The notes under the pieces were generated by a model that was not told the origin of the DNA, searched no databases, and worked only from the letters and a program-made list of their open reading frames with translations. Of a stretch of DNA of 64,000 nt, positions 1-8,790 are shown piece after piece. The DNA is taken from contig JAGOOO010000002.1 of the NCBI GenBank assembly GCA_017992475.1, positions 62,001 to 126,000 of the forward strand. Reading direction: 5' to 3'. Source of the DNA: Caldisericia bacterium (GTDB taxonomy: Bacteria; Caldisericota; Caldisericia; JAAYUI01). The translations under genes were made by a program, and so were the position numbers. The stretch's first letter is position 1, and each line of letters begins with the position of its first letter.

Positions 1-1184
1 TCCCTGGTTATTTTTGCAATGTTTTCTGGCAGGATTTCCTCAAGGGCCTTTCCTTTTGCATCAATGGGCATTATCAGGTCGCTTGCGTTGTCTGCTTTGT
101 AATCAATGAGCTTTCCTGAAAAATCCACCCTAAAGATCATTTCTGGAATTGCCCTTAGGATTGCCCTGTTCTCGGATTCCCTTCTTCCCAGCTCCTCTTC
201 ATTGCGTTTGTTGTCAATGAAAGCCCCAATTGTTGCGGCCATGGTTTCCAATATTGATTCGTCGCTTTTTCTCCAGATCCTCTCATAGTTGAAATCGCTA
301 AAACTAATTCCACCCCAAAACTTTTTATCAACAAATATTGGCACTACAATAAAAGAAGAGATTTCCCTTTCCTCAAAAAATAGTTTTTCCCTGTCAGGCA
401 GTTCCCTGACCAATTTTTTTATTGTCTTCCCTTGGGACAGGGTATTAAAAAATTGCTCAAAATCAGGTTGAATTATGGCAATGCGCTTATTTTGTTGTGT
501 AGTATTTGGTTTGTTCTTTCGCCATTCACCCAGCACAGAAACAACCAGTTTGCCAGACTCTTCATCTTTTATGAACTGGCTGAGATTTACCATGCCTATA
601 TCTGTTGATTCGCCGAGTGCGCCTATTGCCTGGGAAAGTGCCTCTTCGAGCGGGCCTTTTGTCATTAGCCTGTTGGTGGCGTTTGCAACACCCCTGAAGA
701 GCCTTTCATGTATGTCAGGATCAAACCTGGTTTTGTATCTCCTGGATTCATTGGCCATTGTTATGGAAAGCAGCGTCCTAACGTGTTCCAGCATTATCTT
801 TTCATCATTGGTGGGGGTACGTCTTCTTGTGTCGAACATTACAAGGTCCCCCAGAATCAGATTGGAGACACTCAAAGGAAGTATTACGGCACCCTTGATT
901 CCGTAGAGCTTTGCCAGTTTGTCCATTGGCCTTCGGATCATCGGTTCGTCCCAGAAATCGAAATTATCGCCCTTGTGGTATTCATTTTGCCACAGGCGAA
1001 TTATTTCCATGGCATCGCTTGGCATGTTGTAGTGGATTACTGGCCCGATTTCTGAATCTATCGGAATAACAACACCTGACATGAAACCCATTGTGGAGCA
1101 GGCCACTTCAAGCGTCTTGGCGACAAACTTGTCAATTTCGAGTGATGGATCAATTGCAGATATTGCTTTGTAGAAATCTATCAT
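1..1184 (-). CDS. GAF-GAF-PAS sensor protein, C-terminus beyond window
   Basis: The reading frame is open from an ATG at 1184 to the left edge (394 codons seen). Residues about 1-160 and 170-330 look like two GAF-type ligand-sensing modules. From about residue 345 a PAS-like stretch begins (MIFRVDFSGKLIDYKA). This order is usual in front of a histidine kinase, GGDEF or SpoIIE output domain, but that part lies outside the window, so the output is unknown. There is no signal peptide or membrane segment in the visible part, so a cytosolic sensor is inferred. The ATG overlaps the stop of the upstream DUF4091 gene (ATGA), which implies translational coupling. Confidence 0.75.
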   Translation of the reverse strand, partial: MIDFYKAISAIDPSLEIDKFVAKTLEVACSTMGFMSGVVIPIDSEIGPVIHYNMPSDAMEIIRLWQNEYHKGDNFDFWDEPMIRRPMDKLAKLYGIKGAVILPLSVSNLILGDLVMFDTRRRTPTNDEKIMLEHVRTLLSITMANESRRYKTRFDPDIHERLFRGVANATNRLMTKGPLEEALSQAIGALGESTDIGMVNLSQFIKDEESGKLVVSVLGEWRKNKPNTTQQNKRIAIIQPDFEQFFNTLSQGKTIKKLVRELPDREKLFFEEREISSFIVVPIFVDKKFWGGISFSDFNYERIWRKSDESILETMAATIGAFIDNKRNEEELGRRESENRAILRAIPEMIFRVDFSGKLIDYKADNASDLIMPIDAKGKALEEILPENIAKITR

Positions 1185-3733
1185 TGTCCCAGATAAGTTT
1201 CTTTTGGTTCTGCAAGAATTGTGGCCGTTCTGGTTTGCGCGTTCCACTCGACCCCAAATCCAAGCAGAGTCGATGCTGCCCTGAGTGGGATGAGGGTTCT
1301 TCCGTCAACAATGAGCGGAGCATTCGTCAAAGTGACCTCCTCCGTATCGACAATGGCTTTTTTTGAGTTTATCACAAGATTCACATGTTTTGAAACTGCA
1401 ACCAGCGAAACTGTTTTTGTTTTGGCGTCCCAGAGCGCTTTTCCACCCAAGGGCTCAACCAGATACCTTGCCGGTATATATGTGGAACCACCGATTATCT
1501 TGGGTTCAACAGTCATCTGGAGCTTTTCTTCCCCGAACTTCAATTCTTTGGAGCCGACCACAAAATCTATTTTATATGATGTCTTGAAAGGCGCAACTTT
1601 TTCACCGCCAGAGAGCCATGAAATGAACCCGATTACCTTTTCTCTGAACAATGCCATTTTGGCAGGATCAAGGACAAGCGAAAGTAGTCTCAATGATTGC
1701 CAGTTTCCGGTTCCAAGGGCTTCTGTCATTAGAGAGCCTGCTTTGACTGCTGAATCACCTTTGGACACCATCATTTTTGTATTCAACAGATCAAGCAATT
1801 GCCTGTCTTTAAGGCCCTCCAGCAAACACTCCCACCTGATGGAATGGAAGACATTGTATGATTCGTTTACATATGTCCACATTGAGTCGCCTGGCGTGTA
1901 GGAGCCATCGCCAAGCATCTGGTCAAAATCATTAAAGGGGTCTCCGTAATATTGCTGGTAGTTGCCAAAAGAAAGATATTTCAATCCATGTGTATAAGCG
2001 TAGGCACCGGCAAAAACTCTCGACTGGTGGGCCATTCCCCAGTGGGGCGATGGCTGGAAATTTACAATCACACCTTCGGGGAGTTTCCCTTGCCGTTGGA
2101 TGACTGTATAGTCAATGACTGCCCAGTCAATTATTGGGAAATCAACCTGGGACTGGTCCGGCCACAATGTGAAGTGGCAGGCCGTTCTTGGCGTGGCGTT
2201 GATGGATGTGGCTATGGAAAACATTTCTTTTTGGCCATCATCGAGTTCGCTTGTGGTTTTTCCGATGTAGATTATAGGCTCAAGGCCAATCTTCCTTATG
2301 GTTGACAGCGACTGCTCAAGTGACCTTGAAAGCTCGGATTTCAGTTCTTCTGGGGCTGATTTTTTTGCCAGCCCGTAGGCCTCGGTGATGTCCATGAAAA
2401 ACCTGTTGAAGCCTGATGAAGAGGCCATTTTTGCAAGGTTTTCCAGTTTTGGCAGGTCCGGCATGTATGGTGGGTCAGAAACAAGCGGTACCGGCAAAAC
2501 AACTGAATTCACGCCTCTTGATGCCATTTCATCAAAGTCCGATTTGTAGCGCTTCCAGCCATCATCAGGGGAAACTTTTCCTTTTTGGACAAGCTTTATG
2601 TGGTTTGTGGCCTGGAACATCAGGCATTCCGGGTTTTTGGGGAGGTCGAGGTTCCATGCCCTAAGATTGATGGGCAGATAGAGGTCTTCGGTTGCGGCAT
2701 TCTTGATTTTCAGGAGTCCCTTGAATATTCCTTCCTGGGATTGCTCGGGTAGGCTGAATTTTAGCCAGAAAAAGCCTGTCCTGCCTTCTGGTATCACAAG
2801 TTTTGAGTCTTTTGAGATATACTCGGCCATTTCAACTTTTTCGCTGACCGGCCCATTGATATTGAACCGTTTTTTCATGTATGAGACGGTGAAAAATTCA
2901 ACATTTGCCTGCGCATTTCCCGAAACCAGCGGTTTATTGAGGGAAATCTCCACATCACCCAGGTTTACTCCACCAGTGATGGCGAGGACGAATGGTTCGG
3001 AGTGGCCCCTTAACACATTCACATCGATTTTGGAGATGATGGATGATTTTGACGGTTGCAGGGTATTCTTGAAAACTGAAGTAATTGGCAGTGTCCAGAA
3101 CATTACCTTTTCGGTGTAAAAAGTTTCAGGTGCAAACTCTGGGTTTGAATCCTGCGGCCTCCATTTGCCGTTGCCAATGTACATGGCATCGATTTTTATT
3201 TTGAACGGTTTTGATGCGTCTATAAGCATCCTCAGTTTGTACCTGGCCGGTAGCCCGTAATCCATCCCATCCGAGACCCCGAAGCGCTCCCACTGAAAAC
3301 CATTACCGTATGTATTGCCTTTTTCAATGAAAACTGATTGCCTGTTTTGTGTTTTTGGTGACTGGGTATCAAGGTTTTCTGCCTCGAAGACAACTTCTGG
3401 CTTTTCACCAGCAACTGACCATGAAAGCCAGAGCTCCTCGAATGAGCAGATATTTTTTGAATCGACCATAAATTCTATGGGCAGATATTTCGAATCTGGT
3501 GTGAGCTTTGTGCCTTGCCCACCTGGTTTATAGTCGACAGAGAGATAGGTCGAGCTTGAGGCCTCTGGGTCAAAGCCGGAAGCAAAGGTGCAGTATAAAT
3601 CGTAGGTGCCTGCGTAGGACATCTGGGTATCTTCCACCCACACACCGTTTGTGCCTGATGGTGAACTGAAGCTGGATGGGCAATATGGAAAGATTGTGAC
3701 CAGAACAGTGGCAATGGCAAGTGTTCGTTTCAT
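1181..3733 (-). CDS. Secreted DUF4091 (GH123-like) protein with C-terminal copper-amine-oxidase-like domain
   Basis: The 850-residue protein has a signal peptide (residues 1-23). The central region ends in the DUF4091 hallmark around residues 620-665 (GDGSYTPG, then SIRWECLLEGLKDRQLLDLL), related to glycoside hydrolase family 123-like TIM barrels. The last ~110 residues form a copper-amine-oxidase N-terminal-type stalk domain (YIPARYLVEPLGG, then RTLIPLRAASTLLGFGVEW), a repeat often used as a cell-surface module. The likely role is an exported carbohydrate-active or surface protein; the substrate is unknown. The gene starts inside the stop of the methyltransferase gene and ends inside the start of the sensor gene, so the three form one operon. 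Confidence 0.75.
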   Translation of the reverse strand: MKRTLAIATVLVTIFPYCPSSFSSPSGTNGVWVEDTQMSYAGTYDLYCTFASGFDPEASSSTYLSVDYKPGGQGTKLTPDSKYLPIEFMVDSKNICSFEELWLSWSVAGEKPEVVFEAENLDTQSPKTQNRQSVFIEKGNTYGNGFQWERFGVSDGMDYGLPARYKLRMLIDASKPFKIKIDAMYIGNGKWRPQDSNPEFAPETFYTEKVMFWTLPITSVFKNTLQPSKSSIISKIDVNVLRGHSEPFVLAITGGVNLGDVEISLNKPLVSGNAQANVEFFTVSYMKKRFNINGPVSEKVEMAEYISKDSKLVIPEGRTGFFWLKFSLPEQSQEGIFKGLLKIKNAATEDLYLPINLRAWNLDLPKNPECLMFQATNHIKLVQKGKVSPDDGWKRYKSDFDEMASRGVNSVVLPVPLVSDPPYMPDLPKLENLAKMASSSGFNRFFMDITEAYGLAKKSAPEELKSELSRSLEQSLSTIRKIGLEPIIYIGKTTSELDDGQKEMFSIATSINATPRTACHFTLWPDQSQVDFPIIDWAVIDYTVIQRQGKLPEGVIVNFQPSPHWGMAHQSRVFAGAYAYTHGLKYLSFGNYQQYYGDPFNDFDQMLGDGSYTPGDSMWTYVNESYNVFHSIRWECLLEGLKDRQLLDLLNTKMMVSKGDSAVKAGSLMTEALGTGNWQSLRLLSLVLDPAKMALFREKVIGFISWLSGGEKVAPFKTSYKIDFVVGSKELKFGEEKLQMTVEPKIIGGSTYIPARYLVEPLGGKALWDAKTKTVSLVAVSKHVNLVINSKKAIVDTEEVTLTNAPLIVDGRTLIPLRAASTLLGFGVEWNAQTRTATILAEPKETYLGQ

Positions 3734-4473
3734 GGCAGTCTCCCTGTGAGTATCATGCGCTGGGTCTGGAGTCCGTATGGTTTTCCGTCCCAGTCTCCAA
3801 GAAGTTTTATTTCCTGGAGGCCGCTTGCTTTTGCAAGCTGGATTATCTCTGTTGCAGTGTACATCCTGACGTGGCGTGTGTAGATTTTCTTTGTGCCGTT
3901 TTCAATGATTGTCCTGTTGCATTTTATCCTGCTTGTTTCCGGGTCAAACTTGTTTCTCTCAAGAATGATTGCCTCGTCCTTTGTCCTCCACTTCTCATGG
4001 ATGAAGTTTTTCAGGATGTATTCCCTGTTTTCTAGGTCCATGAAGAATTTCCCGCCAGACCGCAGTGACCTTACCATCCTGAAGAAAATGTCCCTGTTTG
4101 TATCATCATCAAAGTATCCAAAAGAGACCCACAGGCAGCACGCAACATCAAACAGGCCCTCTTCCTGAAAATTTCTCATGTCCTGCTTGAAAAAGAATGC
4201 AGACACCAGACCGCAATCCAGCGCCTGCCGTGAGGCACAATTTATGTAGTAATCGTTGAAATCATAGCCAACAGAGAGGTAGCCCTTCTTTGCAAACTCG
4301 ACCGTGTGCCTTCCGATGCCACAGCAGAAATCTGCAACTTCACAGGGGGGTGATATGCCAAGGACATTTTCTATGAAGGCAACCTGCGAAGAAGTCCTTT
4401 CCTCATCGACAGGTTCTAGAAAATATTTTGCATATGTTTCATCAAAGTAGTTATTTATCCAGTCCATTTTCAT
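3730..4473 (-). CDS. Class I SAM-dependent methyltransferase
   Basis: This 247-residue protein carries the SAM-binding motif I near residues 45-70 (VADFCCGIGRHTVEFAKKG followed by the acidic VGYDF strand end) and a motif-IV-like segment (DVACCLWVSFGYFDD). The fold is that of small cytosolic methyltransferases; the substrate cannot be told from sequence. The ATG at 4473 may be replaced by the ATG two codons later. A possible promoter (TTGCAT, 17 bp, TACATT) ends five bases before the start. It heads an operon with the DUF4091 protein and the sensor, joined by four-base overlaps. Confidence 0.8.
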   Translation of the reverse strand: MKMDWINNYFDETYAKYFLEPVDEERTSSQVAFIENVLGISPPCEVADFCCGIGRHTVEFAKKGYLSVGYDFNDYYINCASRQALDCGLVSAFFFKQDMRNFQEEGLFDVACCLWVSFGYFDDDTNRDIFFRMVRSLRSGGKFFMDLENREYILKNFIHEKWRTKDEAIILERNKFDPETSRIKCNRTIIENGTKKIYTRHVRMYTATEIIQLAKASGLQEIKLLGDWDGKPYGLQTQRMILTGRLP

Positions 4474-4489
4474 GCTCTAATGTAATTCC

Positions 4490-4507
4490 TTGCATTGCTA
4501 AATGCAA
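4490..4507. promoter_or_regulatory. 7-bp perfect inverted repeat between divergent genes
   Basis: TTGCATT, a four-base spacer, then AATGCAA. It overlaps the inferred -35 of the leftward methyltransferase gene and lies just upstream of the dnaB -35. The position suits an operator; no regulator is identified. Confidence 0.35.
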
Positions 4508-4519
4508 CGAACAGGCCGG

Positions 4520-4546
4520 TTGAAAAGAGGGACCACAAGCTATAAT
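4520..4546 (+). promoter_or_regulatory. dnaB promoter, predicted leaderless
   Basis: TTGAAA at 4520-4525 and a consensus TATAAT at 4541-4546 are 15 bp apart. The ATG follows the -10 by ten bases, so transcription should start within about four bases of the start codon. No Shine-Dalgarno lies between. Confidence 0.65.
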
Positions 4547-4556
4547 ATCTTCTATT

Positions 4557-5897
4557 ATGCTTTCAGTTGAACCCAGACTTCCACCATTCGCGCTTGATAT
4601 GGAACAGGCGATACTCTCGGGCATCATGATGGACGCTTCGGCGATCCCCCAGGTGACCGACTGGATAACTTCGCCTGAAGATTTCTATGAGCCACGCCAT
4701 AAAATCCTGTACGGAGCAATCCTTGAGCAGTATGAAGGTGGCAAACCTGTTGACTACCTTGCAATAGCAGAGAAGCTCAAGCAGGACAAAAAGCTTGAAA
4801 AAGCTGGCGGAATCGAATATCTGTCAGAGCTCACAACGGCCCTGCCAACTGCCGCCGACCTTGGATACTACTCCCAAATAGTCAGGGAAAAATCGCTTCT
4901 AAGGAAGGTCATCGAGGTTGGTGGAATACTCACGTCGAATGCCTATCAAGATGGTGTAAAGGCGGATGAACTCATCGACAGTGCCGAGAAACTCCTCTTT
5001 GAAGCGGCCGCCCACAAAAGCACTTTCTCGCACATCAGGGATTTGCTGGGCCCAGTATTGAAGAGGCTTGAAGCACTCTCAAAGACAAAAGCTGGCATAA
5101 CGGGACTACCTTCAGGATTTTATGATCTGGACAAGCTTACTGCAGGGTTCCAGACATCTGATCTTATCATCCTTGCCGCGAGGCCTTCTGTCGGAAAATC
5201 CAGCTTGGGACTGAATATGGCGTGCAATGCCGCCTTGCGCTCTGGCAAACCCGTGGCCATCTTCTCGCTTGAAATGTCAAAAGAACAGCTCGTGGAGCGC
5301 ATGATTGCCAGCGAGGCCAGGGTGAATGCTTCCGACATGAGAAGGGGCATGCTTGGTGATGATGCCTGGCCACGCATCGGCCATGTCATGAGCGAGCTCT
5401 ACAATGCCCCGATCTATATTGATGATTCGTTTGACCTCTCGGTCCTGGAGCTGAGGGCAAAGGCCAGAAAGCTAGCGAAAGAGGCCAATATAGGCATGAT
5501 AATTGTGGACTACCTCCAGCTACTCAGGACGCCACAGAAAACTGAAAACAGGGTGCAGGAAATCTCCCAGATGACGCGCTCGCTCAAGGCACTGGCAAGA
5601 GAACTAGACATACCGGTTGTTGTGCAGTCCCAGCTCTCAAGGTCGGTGGAGCAGAGGCAGGACCGTCGTCCTGTCCTTTCAGACCTCAGGGAATCTGGCT
5701 CAATCGAGCAGGATGCCGATGTTGTAATGTTCCTCTCGCACCCTGAAGCACAGAAGGAGCGCGATCTCAACATTATCGACCTTGTGCTTGCCAAGCAGAG
5801 GAATGGCCCGGTGGGCGTGATCAAGCTAAAATTTCTTCGCCAGTTCACGAGGTTCGAGAGCCTTGCCGCACCCGATGGGAACGATTTCGAAATCTGA
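4557..5897 (+). CDS. dnaB: Replicative DNA helicase DnaB
   Basis: The 446-residue protein has the full DnaB layout. The N-terminal DnaG-binding domain covers about residues 1-110 and begins with the family-typical PPFALDMEQAILSGIMM. After a linker, the RecA-like motor starts near residue 180. Walker A is seen as ARPSVGKSS, Walker B as IIVDYLQLL, and the arginine-containing C-terminal region as SDLRESGSIEQDADVV. It unwinds DNA as a hexamer at the replication fork. No intein is present. The start at 4557 is supported by the N-terminal match and by the promoter directly in front. The ECF sigma gene follows after 50 bases. Confidence 0.97.
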   Translation: MLSVEPRLPPFALDMEQAILSGIMMDASAIPQVTDWITSPEDFYEPRHKILYGAILEQYEGGKPVDYLAIAEKLKQDKKLEKAGGIEYLSELTTALPTAADLGYYSQIVREKSLLRKVIEVGGILTSNAYQDGVKADELIDSAEKLLFEAAAHKSTFSHIRDLLGPVLKRLEALSKTKAGITGLPSGFYDLDKLTAGFQTSDLIILAARPSVGKSSLGLNMACNAALRSGKPVAIFSLEMSKEQLVERMIASEARVNASDMRRGMLGDDAWPRIGHVMSELYNAPIYIDDSFDLSVLELRAKARKLAKEANIGMIIVDYLQLLRTPQKTENRVQEISQMTRSLKALARELDIPVVVQSQLSRSVEQRQDRRPVLSDLRESGSIEQDADVVMFLSHPEAQKERDLNIIDLVLAKQRNGPVGVIKLKFLRQFTRFESLAAPDGNDFEI

Positions 5898-5947
5898 TGA
5901 ACCGCACACCCCACTTTTGCGTTTGAGTTGTTGAAGGCACTGTGGGG

Positions 5948-6454
5948 ATGGAAGATGAATACGAAAAACTTGTTTATCTGGCAAAAGGTGGCGACCAGGA
6001 GGCTTTTATCAGGCTTGCCGACTCCTGCAAGGAGAGGGTCGCAAAGATTGCCTTTTATGTCCTTGGAAACAGAGACGAAGCCGAGGATGTCGCGCAGGAG
6101 GCTTTTCTTAAGGCCTTTGTCGGAATCCGGAGCCTCAAGGACGGGGTGCCTTTTGACCTCTGGGTTTCCAAGATTTCCAGAAACCTTTCCATTGACAGGC
6201 TCAGAAAGAGAAGGCCACAAGCTGACCCTGTTGAGGAGTGGAGCAAAGAAAGCGAGCCAGAGACTATCTTGGACATAAGAAAGGCGATCATGGAACTTCC
6301 GGCGTTGTTCAGGCTCCCGTTGACCATGCTTTATTTTGACGACATGCCAACCGATGCAATTGCAAGGGTCCTTGGCGTCCCGCAGGGAACAGTGAAGTCC
6401 AGGATACACAAGGCCAAAGAGATGATAAAAAGGAGATTAGGTGGACAATTTTGA
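5948..6454 (+). CDS. ECF-type RNA polymerase sigma factor
   Basis: The protein has region 2 (AEDVAQEAFLKAFVGI and DLWVSKISRNLSIDRLRKR) and region 4 (LPALFRLPLTMLYFDDMPTDAIARVLGVPQGTVKSRIHKAKEMI), with no region 3, as in ECF sigma factors. An in-frame GTG lies two codons upstream; ATG 5948 is preferred because it keeps the MEDEYEKLV start, and GGGG lies directly upstream. The next gene begins within its last codons, so the pair is translationally coupled. In ECF operons the coupled downstream membrane protein is often the anti-sigma factor, which is the inference made for 6441-6692. Confidence 0.9.
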   Translation: MEDEYEKLVYLAKGGDQEAFIRLADSCKERVAKIAFYVLGNRDEAEDVAQEAFLKAFVGIRSLKDGVPFDLWVSKISRNLSIDRLRKRRPQADPVEEWSKESEPETILDIRKAIMELPALFRLPLTMLYFDDMPTDAIARVLGVPQGTVKSRIHKAKEMIKRRLGGQF

Positions 6455-6692
6455 GAACGAGGTAGGCAATGCTAGGCCGGGAATTGATATTCCAGGCCCA
6501 TTTTTTATCCCCAGACTGAGGGTCGCACTTAAAAAGATTGCCGACGAAACAGTTGCCAACCCTCTGGGGGCGTGTGCCGGGTGCGCAATGGCAACCATAT
6601 TGGTTGCGTTTGCTTTTCTTGCGGCAATAGGTCGTCTTGACCTTGTTCCCGACCTTGTCAGGACGATTGGAAATGTGGTGGGGATATCGTGA
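6441..6692 (+). CDS. Small single-span membrane protein, candidate anti-sigma factor
   Basis: This 83-residue protein starts at a GTG 14 bases inside the sigma gene. It has a cytosolic N-terminal part of about 45 residues and one hydrophobic helix (residues ~46-66, ATILVAFAFLAAIGRL). No zinc-binding anti-sigma motif (HxxxCxxC) is present; the two cysteines (ACAGC) precede the helix. The coupling to the ECF gene suggests that it restrains the sigma factor at the membrane, but it is shorter than usual anti-sigma proteins and no family is recognised. Confidence 0.6.
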   Translation: MDNFENEVGNARPGIDIPGPFFIPRLRVALKKIADETVANPLGACAGCAMATILVAFAFLAAIGRLDLVPDLVRTIGNVVGIS

Positions 6693-7276
6693 GGAAGTTT
6701 ATTGGCCAGGCAAGGACAGCTTTTACTGATTTGACCTCTGCGATATCTAGTTCACCTTCGATTGGCGAGTCAATTGTTATCACACTTTTGCTCCAGATAT
6801 TTTGTGTCGTCTTGCTTGTGCAGAACGCGCTTGGTCCCGATGCGACATCTGTTTCGCCGTTTCCCAGCCCGGTAGCCTTTTCTCTACCTGCCAGGATTGC
6901 TTTTTCTTTTTTGGTGCAGATTTTGTCGATATTGCTGCCAGTGCTGATTTTTCTTGGAAAAAAGGGGCTGTTGCTGTTTGCAGAAAATCTGGCGCTGATA
7001 AACTTTATTGGCTTTTGTGCTTGTGTTATTGGCCTCATCTACCAGTCGGTTTTCTGGCCAATGTACAAATTACTGCCTTTGACAGGAATTCTTGCAAAAG
7101 CAATTTATGAGTCGGTTTTCCTCGTTTATCCTGTTCTGGTTTTGTTCATTTTCAGGTATGTCCTGCTGTGGATGCTTGCTAAAAAAACCGGAGCCAGTAC
7201 CTCCCGAATATTTCTTCTTGCCGGGTCATACCTGCTGATTGCGGCCGTGATGTCATTTGTCGGAGGCCTGATATGA
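6689..7276 (+). CDS. Multi-pass membrane protein, weak Yip1-like appearance
   Basis: The 195-residue protein has about five hydrophobic helices after a short N-terminal amphipathic region (MRKFIGQARTAFTDLTSAIS). The N-terminal arrangement faintly recalls Yip1-domain proteins, but no diagnostic motif is visible. The GTG start overlaps the stop of the small membrane gene (GTGA). It belongs to the sigma-factor operon and could be a partner in sensing envelope state; that is inference from position only. Confidence 0.6.
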   Translation: MRKFIGQARTAFTDLTSAISSSPSIGESIVITLLLQIFCVVLLVQNALGPDATSVSPFPSPVAFSLPARIAFSFLVQILSILLPVLIFLGKKGLLLFAENLALINFIGFCACVIGLIYQSVFWPMYKLLPLTGILAKAIYESVFLVYPVLVLFIFRYVLLWMLAKKTGASTSRIFLLAGSYLLIAAVMSFVGGLI

Positions 7277-8790
7277 GAAAAAACTGGTGGGTCCTGCTTG
7301 TCGGGCTTGTGGTTTTTACTGCCGTTTACGCAATCTACTTCCCCCAGAGCCAGAAACCGCTCAGGCTTTCAGTGGATGCCATCTGGAGGGCCAGATGGCC
7401 GGCCGAAACTGCCCTTGCTTCGGCAAAGCCTTTCATTGCAACTGAAAAGGCGGTTTACAAAGTTGATGGCAATACCATTCAAAGGATCGATTATCCTGTG
7501 CAGCCCGAACTCCCTCAAGGGCTGTCTTGGGGAAAACCGAATATCCTGTCCATGAGCGTTTACGATGGTGAACCTGTTTTGCAGCTCAAGAACGGATTTT
7601 TGAGGTATTCAAAGGGTCAATGGACACCCTTTGAACAAACGGAAGATGTGGGAATAAGTGATGGCTGGGAAATTACAGACGGGACAGTAACAATTGGCGG
7701 AGAATCGGGGATTATTATAGGAAAATCGGGCAGTGGTTTTGTTGAAAAAATTGAGAAGGAGAAAATATTTTTTCAGATCCAGGGCAAAAAATTCGAAGTT
7801 GCAGATGACAGAAACAGCCAGAACAAGGTTTTCTCCCCACCCCTGAGCGATGATGGGGAACTGAGAGGCGTTGTGGTTGGAAAGAACACTTTTATGCCCA
7901 CAAAAGATGGCAGGATTTCCATAATGGCCGATGGCAAGGAAACAGGCGTCATTGATCGCGCAAATCTCGGCCTTGATATCGTACCGGCAAAGATTGCCTC
8001 TGACGGGGAAACAATTTATGTCATGACAAGGGCTATTTATGGGTCTAGCCCCTCTTTCTGGGTGCAGGCGTATGACACCAAGGAGTTTAAATGGAAAGGT
8101 GAACTGGTGGCGTCATCTGGATCAAAGCCAGTATCTGTCGGTTTTTGCTCTGGAATGATTGTTGTTCTTTTTGATGATGGTCTGCTCTCATTCTACAACA
8201 AAGAGGGGTTTTCGCTTTTTAATGAAAAGGTTTGCGATTCACCGCTGGACATGGTTTCAGTTGGCGAAACCATCTATGTTCTCTCGTCAGATTCGCTGCT
8301 GTCAATTGCCGTCACGCAAAAGAGCGCACAAAATAGGATATGGCCAAGAATGGTTGATTTGGGGAATGTTGCTGGAGAGGCACGCTTCAAGGTAGGTGTT
8401 GAAGTTAGGGATACTCCAAACCTTGTTACAAAGGGCGATTTTGTAAAACTGGATTCAATCGAGAAAAAAGAAGGGTATTACGCAATCAATCTGGTTGCCA
8501 GGACAAAAGGCCTGGTTTCTTTTGAAGAGTATGAGGCTGACATCATAATTGAATCAGGCATTTTCAGGGAAATTGTGCCGGTAAAAATGGTCGCATCACC
8601 CAAAACCACAAAACTTGAAGTGTTCGAGGGTGTGGCAATTGATGTTGTTGCTGGAAAATCTTACAAGACAGAGATTGAGGGTGAAACCCTGAAACTCGAC
8701 ATGGAACTGCCAAAATCAGGCGAAATCATTTATGATCCTCTCACATCCAGTGCTTTTGTCCTTGATGTCAGAAGAGGTTTGAAGCTCTAG
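7273..8790 (+). CDS. Membrane-anchored extracytoplasmic protein, probable beta-propeller
   Basis: The 505-residue protein begins with an uncleaved-looking helix (residues 5-22, WWVLLVGLVVFTAVYAIYF). The rest is beta-rich with repeated short blocks of the type 'DGETIYVMTR', 'GETIYVLSSDSLL' and 'GMIVVLFDDGLLSFYN', spaced as in beta-propeller blades. No enzyme motif is visible. The start overlaps the previous stop (ATGA), making it the last of four coupled genes after the ECF sigma factor. It is probably the surface component of that module. Its stop shares a CTAG with the stop of the opposing gene. Confidence 0.65.
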   Translation: MRKNWWVLLVGLVVFTAVYAIYFPQSQKPLRLSVDAIWRARWPAETALASAKPFIATEKAVYKVDGNTIQRIDYPVQPELPQGLSWGKPNILSMSVYDGEPVLQLKNGFLRYSKGQWTPFEQTEDVGISDGWEITDGTVTIGGESGIIIGKSGSGFVEKIEKEKIFFQIQGKKFEVADDRNSQNKVFSPPLSDDGELRGVVVGKNTFMPTKDGRISIMADGKETGVIDRANLGLDIVPAKIASDGETIYVMTRAIYGSSPSFWVQAYDTKEFKWKGELVASSGSKPVSVGFCSGMIVVLFDDGLLSFYNKEGFSLFNEKVCDSPLDMVSVGETIYVLSSDSLLSIAVTQKSAQNRIWPRMVDLGNVAGEARFKVGVEVRDTPNLVTKGDFVKLDSIEKKEGYYAINLVARTKGLVSFEEYEADIIIESGIFREIVPVKMVASPKTTKLEVFEGVAIDVVAGKSYKTEIEGETLKLDMELPKSGEIIYDPLTSSAFVLDVRRGLKL

